This document shows, one piece after another, positions 21,589-30,215 of a stretch of 43,549 nucleotides of DNA. The DNA is from Chitinophagales bacterium 33-2 (GTDB lineage Bacteria; Bacteroidota; Bacteroidia; Chitinophagales; Chitinophagaceae): positions 1 through 43,549 of the forward strand of contig MWYV01000047.1 of the NCBI GenBank assembly GCA_002050435.1, written 5' to 3'. A program made the translations under genes and the position numbers. Within the stretch, counting starts at the first letter, position 1, and every line of letters begins with the position of its first letter. The notes beneath the pieces are model-generated. The model was not told the origin of the DNA. It made no database searches and saw only the letters and a program-made list of their open reading frames with translations.

Positions 21589-24036
21589 ATGAGAATACTC
21601 CTATTTGTCCTCAGTACAGCCATTACACTGGCTTTAATATTTGCATTAAGCAGATCATGGGGAAGCATTCCTCCGCTTGGAAAATTATTAAGTCCGCAAC
21701 AGGGATTCTGGCAAAATGCCGAACCTGTGGGGAATCCTCCTGACGAAAATATTGTTGTAAATGGTGTGAAAGGAAAAGTGGATGTGTACATGGATGAAAG
21801 ACTGGTACCGCATGTATTTGCAGAGTATGATGAAGATGCCTGGTATGTGCAGGGTTACCTGCATGCCAAATACCGCTTATGGCAAATGGAGTTTCAAACA
21901 ATTGCCGCTTCAGGAAGGATCAGCGAAAAGCTGGGTAATGATCCGCGTTTTCTTCGTTTCGACCGCGAACAACGCAGGCTGGGCATGGTGCATGCTGCTG
22001 AACTGGCAACACAAGAAATACAGGCCGACCAGCAGTCCAGGGATGCGTATGAAGCTTATGCTGCAGGGGTAAATGCTTATATATATCATCTTACAGAAGC
22101 TTCACTTCCATTGGAGTATAAAATTCTGAACTACAAACCTGAAAGGTGGTCGGTATTAAAATCTGCATTGTTTCTTAAACAAATGAGCAAAACACTGGCA
22201 GGTCATGACAGGGATCTGGAATTCACCAACATGAAAAATGTTTTTAGTGAAGAAGAGATGTCCATGTTATTTCCCCAGGTGCCTGATGCACTTGTACCCA
22301 TCGTACCCGAAGGAACCGGGTTTGCTGCTCCTGGAATAATTCCTGTAAAACCTGCATCTGCTGATTCCCTTTATTTTAAAAAGGATTCTTTTTTCATTAA
22401 TGCTGAAGAAACCGGAAAACCTGACAGGAATAACGGCAGTAACAGCTGGATTGTAAATGGCAGCAAAACAAAAAGCGGCGCACCCATTCTTGCCAATGAT
22501 CCACACCTGGAGTTGTCGCTTCCCAGTATCTGGTACGAGATCCAGATCACAACGCCGAACATGAATGTATATGGAGCGAGTTTCCCGGGTACCCCCTGTG
22601 TGATCATCGGGTTTAATGATAATGTTGCTTTTGGATTTACCAATGCTCAAAGAGATGTAAAGGATTATTATTATGTTGAATTCAAAGATGATTCGAAAAA
22701 AGAATACTGGTTCAACAATACCTGGCAGGCAGCTACATTACGCATAGATACTTTCAGGATCAAAGGCGCTGCAGATTTTTATGATACGGTAGCCTATACG
22801 GTTTTTGGACCCGTGATGTATGATCAAAGCTTTTCAACAAAAAATACAGAAGGACGTTCCATTGCGGTTAAATGGACTGCACAAGAACCTTCCAACGAGG
22901 GTTTGATGTGGATCAAATTAAACCAGGCCAGCAGCTATTCCGATTTTGAGTCGGCGATTAAAACATTTAAAACACCTGGCCAGAATATGGGCTTTGCTTC
23001 CAAATCTGGTGATATTGCTTTGTGGCAACAAGCCAAATTTCCTGCAAGATGGAAAGGGCAGGGAAGCTATATCATGCCAGGTGCAGATTCATCGTATATG
23101 TGGCAGGGTTATATCCCGCAGGTTGAAAATCCGCATGTCATCAATCCTTCTTCAGGATTTATTCAAAGTGCAAATCAACGTCCGGTGGATTCTACTTATC
23201 CTTATTTTATTCCAGGCAATTATATTACTGCAAGGGGTGTGGCCATTCACAGACAATTGGATTCCATGCAGGGAATAACGCCTTCAGACATGATGAAACT
23301 CCAGTTGAATGTTCACAGTGTATTTGCTGAAGGCGCATCAAAACTTCTGTTGCAATATGTGAATGAAGAAAGGCTGGATGAAAAAGAGCGTGCCTACGTC
23401 TCTGTCATTCGTAGCTGGGATCACAATACGGACCCAAATTCTACGGCTCCTACTATCTTTCAGACCTGGTGGGACAGCCTGGAACACCTGGTGTGGTACG
23501 ATGAAATCAGCAGGGTGCCTTACAAGGTGGCCTACCCGGATGAACAAACACTTTATGAACTGCTTATTAAAGATTCTGCCATGCGGTTTGTAGACAATAT
23601 AAATACACCACATAAAGATTCTTTACAGGAATTGGTAACCCTGGCAATTCAAAAAGCGACTGCAACTCTAGCCACGTCTGAAGCAGAGGGCCGCCTTGCC
23701 TGGTGGAAACACAAGTCGCCTACAATTTACCATATTTTAAAAGATGCTTTTTTACCCTTTGGCAGAACCGGACTTGAAGTGGGAGGATGGAGCAATACTA
23801 TTAATGCCATCACCACCAGTCATGGCCCCAGCTGGCGCATGATCGTTCACTTAACAGATACTACTGAAGCATTTGGTATTTATCCCGGTGGACAAAGTGG
23901 CAATCCAGGCAGCAGGTTTTACGATCAGTTTATCGATAAATGGGCGGCGGGCACCTATTATTCTTTATGGATGATGAAGCCAGGAGAAACCACTGATAAA
24001 AGGATCATCAGTAAACTGAGTTTTACCAATAGCTAA
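21589..24036 (+). CDS. Penicillin acylase-family Ntn hydrolase (S45)
   Basis: The 815-residue precursor has an N-terminal membrane or signal segment (RILLFVLSTAITLALIFAL), an alpha-chain region with the typical ARYRLWQM-like AKYRLWQMEFQTIAASGR, a spacer, and a beta chain starting at Gly283-Ser284 (NGSNSWIVNGSKT). Ser284 would be the catalytic N-terminal nucleophile after self-cleavage. NDPHLELSLPSIWYEIQ and FGFTNAQRDVKDYY are other family hallmarks. Members hydrolyse amides such as acyl-homoserine lactones or beta-lactam side chains. Which one applies here cannot be told. A small membrane protein gene follows after 9 nt. Confidence 0.9.
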   Translation: MRILLFVLSTAITLALIFALSRSWGSIPPLGKLLSPQQGFWQNAEPVGNPPDENIVVNGVKGKVDVYMDERLVPHVFAEYDEDAWYVQGYLHAKYRLWQMEFQTIAASGRISEKLGNDPRFLRFDREQRRLGMVHAAELATQEIQADQQSRDAYEAYAAGVNAYIYHLTEASLPLEYKILNYKPERWSVLKSALFLKQMSKTLAGHDRDLEFTNMKNVFSEEEMSMLFPQVPDALVPIVPEGTGFAAPGIIPVKPASADSLYFKKDSFFINAEETGKPDRNNGSNSWIVNGSKTKSGAPILANDPHLELSLPSIWYEIQITTPNMNVYGASFPGTPCVIIGFNDNVAFGFTNAQRDVKDYYYVEFKDDSKKEYWFNNTWQAATLRIDTFRIKGAADFYDTVAYTVFGPVMYDQSFSTKNTEGRSIAVKWTAQEPSNEGLMWIKLNQASSYSDFESAIKTFKTPGQNMGFASKSGDIALWQQAKFPARWKGQGSYIMPGADSSYMWQGYIPQVENPHVINPSSGFIQSANQRPVDSTYPYFIPGNYITARGVAIHRQLDSMQGITPSDMMKLQLNVHSVFAEGASKLLLQYVNEERLDEKERAYVSVIRSWDHNTDPNSTAPTIFQTWWDSLEHLVWYDEISRVPYKVAYPDEQTLYELLIKDSAMRFVDNINTPHKDSLQELVTLAIQKATATLATSEAEGRLAWWKHKSPTIYHILKDAFLPFGRTGLEVGGWSNTINAITTSHGPSWRMIVHLTDTTEAFGIYPGGQSGNPGSRFYDQFIDKWAAGTYYSLWMMKPGETTDKRIISKLSFTNS

Positions 24037-24045
24037 ATCTGCATA

Positions 24046-24408
24046 ATGAAAATGTTACTTGCCATTTTTCTTACAGCTTTGCTGGCCTTTCTTGCAGGCA
24101 TGTTTCTTCCCTGGTGGAGTATTGCCATCATTGCATTTCTTGTAGCGCTGCTGATACCTCAAAAAATAGGATTAGGATTTTTATCGGGCTTCCTGGGTAT
24201 TTTTTTATTATGGGGGCTGGTAGCGCTGTGGATCGATACGCGGAATGAAAGCATTCTTTCCACAAAAATTGCCAGTTTATTTCCTTTGGACGGTTCCTCA
24301 ATTTTACTTATTCTCGTTACGGCTTTGGTTGGAGCGCTTGTCGGTGGTTTTGCAGCCATGGCGGGGAGTGCGCTTCGTCCGGTTAGAAAAAGAAAGAGGA
24401 CATATTAA
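24046..24408 (+). CDS. Small membrane protein of unknown function
   Basis: The 120-residue protein has about four hydrophobic segments: residues 3-20, 24-40, 45-63 and 85-110. It ends in a basic tail (RPVRKRKRTY). No conserved motif is recognised. It begins 9 nt after the penicillin acylase-like gene and is probably co-transcribed. I do not assign a function. Confidence 0.7.
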   Translation: MKMLLAIFLTALLAFLAGMFLPWWSIAIIAFLVALLIPQKIGLGFLSGFLGIFLLWGLVALWIDTRNESILSTKIASLFPLDGSSILLILVTALVGALVGGFAAMAGSALRPVRKRKRTY

Positions 24409-24434
24409 AAAATTCCTGTTAATTTTTTTTTCAA

Positions 24435-24467
24435 TTGCGCAGCTCACAACAGGCCGGTATAAATTCG
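24435..24467 (+). promoter_or_regulatory. Possible promoter of the DUF5686-type gene
   Basis: TTG (24435-24437) is followed after 22 nt by TAAATTCG (24460-24467), one mismatch from TAnnTTTG. The ATG at 24483 lies 15 nt downstream. The same octamer lies upstream of the gene at 27058. Confidence 0.35.
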
Positions 24468-24482
24468 TTAATCTATCTGCTT

Positions 24483-26984
24483 ATGAAAGAATTTCTTTGC
24501 CTGCTGTTCCTTTGTTTTTTTACTGCTTCCACCTTTGGGCAATCGGTTTCCGGCAACATTACCGATGAGGAGGGCAAATCTTTACCATATGCCTCTATTA
24601 TTATCAAAGGCACTTCAAGAGGTGTAGTGGCCAGCAGCCAGGGTCGTTACCAGCTTCAGACAGGAAAGGGCAGTTTCACCATTATTTGCCAGTATCTGGG
24701 GTATAAGGCACAGGAAAGAAAAGTACAGGTTGAAAGTGAAAACCTGGAATTGAACTTTTCGCTGGGTCTGCAGGATTTTTCAATGGAAGAAGTAGTGATC
24801 AAAAGAGGAGAGGACCCTGCCATTCAGATCATGAAGGAAACCATTAAGAAAAGAGATTTCCATAATAAAGAGGTGGATTCTTTCACGGTGGATGTTTATT
24901 TAAAAGGACTCTTAAAATCGCGTTTTATCCCCGACCGCATTTTGGGTGCCCGTGTAGATAAAAAAGAACTGGAAAAAAGCGGCTTTGATTCTGTAGGCCG
25001 TGGGATCATGCACTTATCTGAATCGGTTACAAAAGTTTCTTATAAAAAACCCAACCGCTTCAAGTATGATGTGATTTCTTCCCGCTCTAGCGGAGGTGGC
25101 TATGGAATTTCATTTCCTATTTTTATTAATTTCTACGAAAACAATGTGCAGGTTTTCAGTGGATCAAATCCACGCGGCTTTGTTTCCCCGGTTTCAGACA
25201 ATGCTTTTCATTATTACAAATTCAAGTACGAAGGAAATTTTTTTGAAGGTGATAAAATGATCAATAAGATCAGGGTAACACCCAGGCGCAAATTTGAACC
25301 TTTATTCTCCGGCCACCTTTATGTAGTCGATGGCGAATGGAAAATTCATAGTCTTGAACTGGAAACCAATAAGGATTACGAGCTTGATTTACTTGATACT
25401 ATTAAGATTAAGCAGATACATGCACCGGTTTCAAATAATATCTGGAAAACCCATAACCAGGTAGTGTATGTAGCCTTAAAATTTTTGAAGGTGGACATCA
25501 CCGGCAATTTCCTGAATGTGTTCAATAATTATGACCTGGATCCTGGTTTCGGCAAAAAACATTTTAACCGGATTCTGATGACTTATGATACTGCAGCCAA
25601 TAAACGTGACAGTATTTACTGGAGTGAGATACGTCCCGTGCCACTTGAGCCTGAGGAAAAAAGAGATTTTGTTTTTAAGGACAGTTTGGTGAAATCCTAC
25701 CGCGATTCCATGTTTTCAAAACATACACTGGATTCAATGCGCAGGAATCAGAAACCGATCCGCGCAGGCGATGTAATACTGACAGGTGTGCGGAGGAATA
25801 TTTATACATCCAGAAACATTGCTGTTTACAGGATAGAACCACTTATCACTAACTTGTCTTATAATACGGTAGAAGGCATTGTATTTTCGCTGAATCATTC
25901 AATTAATTTTCGCCCGCGAAAAGGAAGTAAAAAGTATGAGCTATCTAATATCCTGAGGTATGGATTTAATAATCGTCATTTTAATCCCTCCCTGTCATTG
26001 TCAGTTTTGCCGGGTGACCCTTTTTCAGGAAACAACAGTGTTACCATTTCAGGTGGTAAAAGAGTGAGTCAGTTTAACAAAGAGAATCCAATTGGTCCTC
26101 TATTCAACAGTTTTTCAACCCTTTTATACAGGGACAACTGGATGAAGATTTATGAGAATGTTTATGGAAGTGTCAGTTACCAGACAAAATATGAGAACGG
26201 GTGGCGTATTGCAGCAGATCTTACCTATGAAGAAAGGCTTCCATTACAAAACACATCTGACTTTTCATTTTATAAAAAGAATTTCCAGTTCCTCCCTAAC
26301 CATCCTTATGAACTGGCGGAAATTCCTTTCGAAAAGCACAAAGCTGTTGTAACTACGTTGCAGGTGTCTTATCAGCCGGGACAGTATTACATTCAATATC
26401 CTCACAGGAAAGTATCTATTGGTTCCAAAGCACCAACATTTACGCTTAACTACTCAAAAGGGATCAATGGCCTGTTAGGTAGTGTAGCAGATTTTGATAA
26501 ATGGAATTTTAATATACGGGGAAATAAAAATTTTAAATTGAAAGGGAATTTGAAATATCATGTTGGAACCGGTGGCTTTATGAATACCGCCAGGGTGGAC
26601 ATTCCTGATTTCAAACACTTTATTGGTAACCAGACCCTCAGCGCCAGCGAATACCTCAACAGTTTTCAGCTTGCACCTTATTACCGTTACAGCAATACAG
26701 AAAAAATTTATGGTGTACTGCACCTGCAACATCATTTTAATGGACTGATCACAAATAAAATTCCTTTGTTTAACAGGTTAAAATGGAATCTAGTTGCCGG
26801 AACGAATACTTTTTATGTAAACAGGGATAATTATTATGCAGAAGTATTTGTTGGGGTTGAAAATATTTTAAAGATATTCAGAATTGATTTTATTACTGCC
26901 TATCAGGCTGAGCCTGGAAATCATTTTGGCATCAGACTTGGTGCAGGCGGTTTGTTTGGCGGAATGTTTACGAATGCGAAATAA
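24483..26984 (+). CDS. DUF5686/CarboxypepD_reg-like outer-membrane protein
   Basis: The 833-residue protein starts with a signal peptide (KEFLCLLFLCFFTASTFGQ). A carboxypeptidase-regulatory-like domain spans about residues 22-110 (SGNITDEEGKSLPYASIIIK). The following long region carries DPAIQIMKETIKKRDFHN and SFTVDVYLKG, as in the Bacteroidota DUF5686 family. The C-terminal half looks like a beta-barrel (aromatic alternation, GIRLGAGGLFGGMF at the end). Function is unknown; members are outer-membrane proteins linked to envelope or stress roles by context only. I chose the ATG at 24483 because it starts the signal peptide. Confidence 0.8.
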   Translation: MKEFLCLLFLCFFTASTFGQSVSGNITDEEGKSLPYASIIIKGTSRGVVASSQGRYQLQTGKGSFTIICQYLGYKAQERKVQVESENLELNFSLGLQDFSMEEVVIKRGEDPAIQIMKETIKKRDFHNKEVDSFTVDVYLKGLLKSRFIPDRILGARVDKKELEKSGFDSVGRGIMHLSESVTKVSYKKPNRFKYDVISSRSSGGGYGISFPIFINFYENNVQVFSGSNPRGFVSPVSDNAFHYYKFKYEGNFFEGDKMINKIRVTPRRKFEPLFSGHLYVVDGEWKIHSLELETNKDYELDLLDTIKIKQIHAPVSNNIWKTHNQVVYVALKFLKVDITGNFLNVFNNYDLDPGFGKKHFNRILMTYDTAANKRDSIYWSEIRPVPLEPEEKRDFVFKDSLVKSYRDSMFSKHTLDSMRRNQKPIRAGDVILTGVRRNIYTSRNIAVYRIEPLITNLSYNTVEGIVFSLNHSINFRPRKGSKKYELSNILRYGFNNRHFNPSLSLSVLPGDPFSGNNSVTISGGKRVSQFNKENPIGPLFNSFSTLLYRDNWMKIYENVYGSVSYQTKYENGWRIAADLTYEERLPLQNTSDFSFYKKNFQFLPNHPYELAEIPFEKHKAVVTTLQVSYQPGQYYIQYPHRKVSIGSKAPTFTLNYSKGINGLLGSVADFDKWNFNIRGNKNFKLKGNLKYHVGTGGFMNTARVDIPDFKHFIGNQTLSASEYLNSFQLAPYYRYSNTEKIYGVLHLQHHFNGLITNKIPLFNRLKWNLVAGTNTFYVNRDNYYAEVFVGVENILKIFRIDFITAYQAEPGNHFGIRLGAGGLFGGMFTNAK

Positions 26985-27057
26985 AATTTTAATAAATATT
27001 TATAATTTGGTCAATTTGCCTAAATTCGTGTCACCTATAAACCAGTAAACAAAATCT

Positions 27058-27399
27058 ATGGCATTTACTTCAACCCTCGCTCCCGAAACAACACCTGTTC
27101 AGGAACAACCAAATTATCCAGTAGCAGAAGCTTCACTTTTAACCATGCTGGTTCTATCAGTGTACGCTGCCAAAAAAAGTAAAAAAGAATTCAGAAAGTT
27201 GAAGCGTCGTTTTTTGTGGACGGCATTTAAATTAAAAATAAAATCCTTTTTCAGCAGAAAGGAAGCAGTTACCAACAGGCAGGTAGTGCTGTATATAATC
27301 ATTGGTGTGCTGGCGCTGGCGCTTATTCTTGTTTCCCCGATTGCAGCCCTTATTGTTGCCATGCTGGGTTTGATCCTGATCCTTACAGGTACAATTTAA
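27058..27399 (+). CDS. Small predicted membrane protein, unknown function
   Basis: The 113-residue protein has a Pro/Thr-rich N-terminus, a hydrophobic stretch (about 27-37), a strongly basic middle (KKSKKEFRKLKRRF, residues 39-75) and a C-terminal transmembrane hairpin (about 78-112, VLYIIIGVLALALILV). No family is recognised. TAAATTCG at 27021-27028 may be its -7 box. It is a single gene ending in a strong terminator. The basic centre might bind acidic lipids or nucleic acid, but this is only inference. Confidence 0.65.
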   Translation: MAFTSTLAPETTPVQEQPNYPVAEASLLTMLVLSVYAAKKSKKEFRKLKRRFLWTAFKLKIKSFFSRKEAVTNRQVVLYIIIGVLALALILVSPIAALIVAMLGLILILTGTI

Positions 27400-27420
27400 T
27401 TACTGATCCTCCTCATACCC

Positions 27421-27462
27421 ATACGGTTTCACAATCATTTTCTGTTGTGAAACCGTATTTTT
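27421..27462 (+). terminator. Strong intrinsic terminator, merging with the trhO promoter
   Basis: ATACGGTTTCACAA (27421-27434) pairs perfectly over 14 bp with TTGTGAAACCGTAT (27445-27458) around a 10-nt loop, then five T residues (27458-27462). The descending arm and U-tract contain the TATTTTTG -7 box of trhO. Confidence 0.9.
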
Positions 27463-27463
27463 G
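27456..27463 (+). promoter_or_regulatory. Promoter -7 box for trhO
   Basis: TATTTTTG is an exact consensus match lying in the tail of the preceding terminator. It predicts a leader of about 60 nt before the ATG at 27532. An in-frame GTG at 27463 would extend the protein N-terminally but overlaps the box. Confidence 0.5.
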
Positions 27464-27531
27464 TGCCCCCGAAAGGGAAGAAATTTTTTCCGTTTTACGG
27501 AGCTCACCCTGCAAGTGATCAAATTTCATTT

Positions 27532-28611
27532 ATGGCACAACTACATAACCGTATTTCCCAAAAGGAACTTAAGCAACGCCTGCTCGAAGAAAAAGAGCCC
27601 AGGACCACCATTTCTTTCTATCATTATTTTCATGTTGAAGATCCTGCGGCTTTCAGAGACACGCTGTATAAGCAACTCGCTGCCCTGAATGTTTTCGGCC
27701 GAATTTATATAGCAACTGAAGGCATTAATGCACAGGTAAGTGTTCCAGCTTTCAACCTTAATTTATTAAAACACGACCTCTATACGATTGAAGCGCTGAA
27801 AGGCATCCGGTTGAATGCGGCCATTGATGATGATGGTAAATCTTTCTGGGTGCTGAAGATCAAAGTGCGTAATAAAATTGTGGCAGACGGCATCGGGGAT
27901 CCTGATTTTGATATGCGCAATAAAGGGCGCTACGTAGATGCAGCAACCTTTAATGAATTAACTGATGATCCGGAAACCATTGTGGTGGACATGCGCAACC
28001 ATTATGAATTTGAAGTTGGACATTTTGAAAGGGCTATAGAAATTCCCTCTGATACTTTTCGCGACCAGCTTCCTATGGCTGCAGCAATGTTGCAGGACGC
28101 ACGTGATAAAAATATTATTATGTATTGCACCGGCGGAATTCGGTGTGAGAAAGCAAGCGCCTACATGCTGCACAAAGGATTTAAAAATGTTTTTCACCTC
28201 GAAGGGGGCATCATTCATTATGCCAATCAGGTAAAAGAAAAATCGCTTCCGCTGAAATTTCACGGCAAAAATTTTGTTTTTGATAACCGCCTTGGTGAAA
28301 GGATCACTGATGAAATCATCGCTTCCTGCCACCAGTGTGGTGCACCAGCTGATACCCATGTGAACTGTTCTAATGATGGTTGTCACTTACTTTTCATCCA
28401 GTGCGAAAAATGCAGATCTGATTTTGATGGTTGTTGCAGTGCAGAGTGTAAAACCATCTTTCAGCTGCCGGTGGAAGAACAAAAGCTCGTAAGAAAAGGC
28501 ATTGACAAAGGAAGAAATGTGTTTAATAAAAGCAGGGAAAGGGTACGCCCCCGCGTAGGTAAGTCAGATTATAACAATAGTGTTAAGTCAATGGTGAATG
28601 ATCAAAAGTGA
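27532..28611 (+). CDS. trhO: tRNA uridine(34) hydroxylase TrhO (rhodanese-related)
   Basis: The 359-residue protein has an N-terminal acylphosphatase-like domain ([29 protein letters not shown]), a rhodanese domain with catalytic Cys199 in [13 protein letters not shown], and a Cys-rich C-terminal region (CHQCGAP, CEKC, CCSAEC) that may bind zinc. TrhO hydroxylates U34 of tRNA using prephenate-independent, oxygen-dependent chemistry; this is known for the family. The start is the ATG that aligns with TrhO proteins. The last eight codons (KSMVNDQK and stop) lie in a GTCAATG-type repeat tract, so the native end may have been altered. Confidence 0.88.
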   Translation: MAQLHNRISQKELKQRLLEEKEPRTTISFYHYFHVEDPAAFRDTLYKQLAALNVFGRIYIATEGINAQVSVPAFNLNLLKHDLYTIEALKGIRLNAAIDDDGKSFWVLKIKVRNKIVADGIGDPDFDMRNKGRYVDAATFNELTDDPETIVVDMRNHYEFEVGHFERAIEIPSDTFRDQLPMAAAMLQDARDKNIIMYCTGGIRCEKASAYMLHKGFKNVFHLEGGIIHYANQVKEKSLPLKFHGKNFVFDNRLGERITDEIIASCHQCGAPADTHVNCSNDGCHLLFIQCEKCRSDFDGCCSAECKTIFQLPVEEQKLVRKGIDKGRNVFNKSRERVRPRVGKSDYNNSVKSMVNDQK

Positions 28612-28650
28612 ATAGGCAATGGTCAATGGTGAATGGTCAATGGGGAATCG
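28590..28650. repeat. GTCAATG heptamer tract overlapping the 3' end of trhO
   Basis: Units such as GTCAATGGTGAATG, GGCAATG and GGTCAATGG run across the stop codon at 28609-28611 and into the gap. The coding frame ends within the tract. Confidence 0.7.
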
Positions 28651-29094
28651 TTGCTGTCCTGGAAAGTTTTATAGCCTCAAATTAGTCGCTGAAATTCAAT
28701 GTGGTTTTGAAGGATGTTGTTTTTTTAAAACTTGAAGCCCCCTTATTTGGTTTGGAAGGAGATTCAATCACTATCGCTCACCTGCCTCTTGTTGCCCGCA
28801 GTTGCGCTGATGAACGCAGAAGACCCATCAGCGTAAATCTGCGTAATCTGCGGGAGGCCTTTTTGTTGCCTGGCTTTAGTCAAGTGAATAGTCAATGGTC
28901 AATAGTCAATCACCACGGGGAATTCAGCAGCGGGGCAGGTACGAGGCCCGCCGGCCAGAGGCAAAATACCTTAATTGAAAGTGATGTTTGATTTTTACCG
29001 GACAGCGTGATTCACTTGACCATTGACCATTCACCACTCCATTCACCCTTCACCTTTTCACATCTCGATCGGTCATTTTATTCTAAACACAGCA
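28612..29094. other. Gene-free region (483 nt) with the second dispersed repeat
   Basis: No supportable gene is seen. A simple-repeat tract ends at about 28650, unassigned sequence runs to 28779, and the rest is repeat copy B, ending 3 nt short of the cupin stop codon. Short open frames here are within the repeat. Confidence 0.7.
28780..29092 (+). repeat. Dispersed intergenic repeat, copy B
   Basis: It matches the minus strand of 2603-2888 in the same block order, from ACCTGCCTCTTGTTGCCC to GTCATTTTATTCT. A GTCAATG-type insert (28880-28913) occupies the variable middle, and a second tract of the opposite sense (TGACCATTGACCATTCACC, about 29005-29058) precedes the conserved right end. The copies are inverted with respect to each other. 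Confidence 0.8.
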
Positions 29095-29454
29095 CTAGAT
29101 TTTCTGGAGCTGATCCTGGCGTAATCCCGAATTTTGATCGCCGGTATTGATGGTGGACGCAGGCTCAAATAAAAGCACTTCAACTTCATCATCAGCTACA
29201 GGACGGTGCAGTGTGCCTTTGGGAATAATAATAAATTCCCCGGGGAGGATCTCAATGGTCTGCTCTTCAAGTTCCATTTTCAGGATTCCGGAGATCACGA
29301 GAAATAGCTCATCTTCATTTTCATGCTGGTGCCAGATAAAAGGTCCTTTCAGTTTGACGAGTTTTACATGCTGACCATTTAATTCTCCTGCAATGCGCGG
29401 ATGCCAGTGATCGGCAAAAAGGCTGAATTTTTCTTTTATGTTGACCTTCTGCAT
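29095..29454 (-). CDS. Cupin-domain protein
   Basis: The 119-residue protein is a single small cupin. Motif 1 is WHQHENEDELFLVISG, with two His and a Glu as metal ligands. Motif 2 is PGEFIIIPKGTLHRP, with the third His. Proteins of this size can be isomerases, dioxygenases or sugar-binding; the specific role is unknown. It begins 32 nt after the CarboxypepD_reg gene and so may share its promoter. Repeat copy B ends just beyond its stop. Confidence 0.8.
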   Translation of the reverse strand: MQKVNIKEKFSLFADHWHPRIAGELNGQHVKLVKLKGPFIWHQHENEDELFLVISGILKMELEEQTIEILPGEFIIIPKGTLHRPVADDEVEVLLFEPASTINTGDQNSGLRQDQLQKI

Positions 29455-29486
29455 AATTAAAAGGTATTATTTATTTCGGAAGGGGA

Positions 29487-30128
29487 TCAGTCTCTTCTTT
29501 TAAAATCTCCTCTTTTCCAGGCCTGGATAAATTCAGACCATGCGGCAGGATTAAAAATATTCATAGGTGGGATCTGTCCCGTATAAGAAGCTCTTGTTGC
29601 AATATTTCTGAATTGCATGCTGGAGGCCTCGCTGCCATCTGCCGGTAAATTTTTTGCCAGCACCCTTCTCTTGGCCACGTCATTGTTCCTGCGTGCGATC
29701 TCGATATCATCATCAGACACTTTCATATTTACAAAATCTCTTTCAAATTGCTGGGGCGACGGTCGGGGTTTAATAATGGTAACAGGAAGATAGGTGGTGT
29801 CTTCAACCATCAATTGCACCATGCTATGCTGATTGCCTTCCAGGTTTCGGGGCACTACTGCTGCTTTTGTTTTGAAACTAACGTGCGTAAATTCAATTTC
29901 ATCACCTTTCAAAACGACAATAGAAAAAACACCCTGGTTGTTGGAGATCGTTCCGCGGTTGGATCCTTTAATGGTAATGCTCACCGCCGGAATGCCCACC
30001 AGGCTGTCGGCTGTCATTACAATACCATACAACTGCACAACAGAATCTTTTACTGATTCAAATTGGGCTTTGGATTCCTTTACAGATCCAAAAAGAAAAA
30101 GCATCAACAGAGGGAACAGTTTTTTCAT
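29487..30128 (-). CDS. Secreted CarboxypepD_reg-like domain protein
   Basis: The 213-residue protein has a signal peptide (KKLFPLLMLFLFGSVKESKAQ) and one carboxypeptidase-regulatory-like beta-sandwich (LYGIVMTADSLVGIPAVSIT, then GSNRGTISNNQGVFSIVVLKG). The C-terminal half is helical and charged with no barrel. It ends in KRGDFKRRD. Proteins of this type are common in Bacteroidota and have no assigned role. It is divergent from the mrp gene with back-to-back promoters. Confidence 0.75.
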   Translation of the reverse strand: MKKLFPLLMLFLFGSVKESKAQFESVKDSVVQLYGIVMTADSLVGIPAVSITIKGSNRGTISNNQGVFSIVVLKGDEIEFTHVSFKTKAAVVPRNLEGNQHSMVQLMVEDTTYLPVTIIKPRPSPQQFERDFVNMKVSDDDIEIARRNNDVAKRRVLAKNLPADGSEASSMQFRNIATRASYTGQIPPMNIFNPAAWSEFIQAWKRGDFKRRD

Positions 30129-30133
30129 CCTTT

Positions 30134-30161
30134 CAAAAATAGAATCTATTGATTATAACAA
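30134..30161 (-). promoter_or_regulatory. Promoter of the CarboxypepD_reg gene
   Basis: On the minus strand, TTG (30159-30161) is followed after 17 nt by TATTTTTG (30134-30141), an exact -7 match. The ATG at 30128 is 5 nt further on. Confidence 0.65.
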
Positions 30162-30163
30162 TG

Positions 30164-30192
30164 TTGGTGCATGATTGTTTAGCCTAACTTTG
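30164..30192 (+). promoter_or_regulatory. Promoter of the mrp gene
   Basis: TTG (30164-30166) is followed after 18 nt by TAACTTTG (30185-30192), an exact -7 match. The ATG lies 23 nt downstream. Its -33 element is only 2 nt from that of the divergent promoter. Confidence 0.65.
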
Positions 30193-30215
30193 CAACTTCA
30201 TTAACAAATGCTGAT

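Noticed and set aside
27463..27531. GTG-started extension of TrhO
   Set aside because: It begins inside the -7 box and terminator tail, and the extra residues do not resemble TrhO.
28701..28991. 96-residue open frame
   Set aside because: Most of it is repeat copy B, including the heptamer insert. Its sequence is not protein-like and the frame is not kept in copy A.
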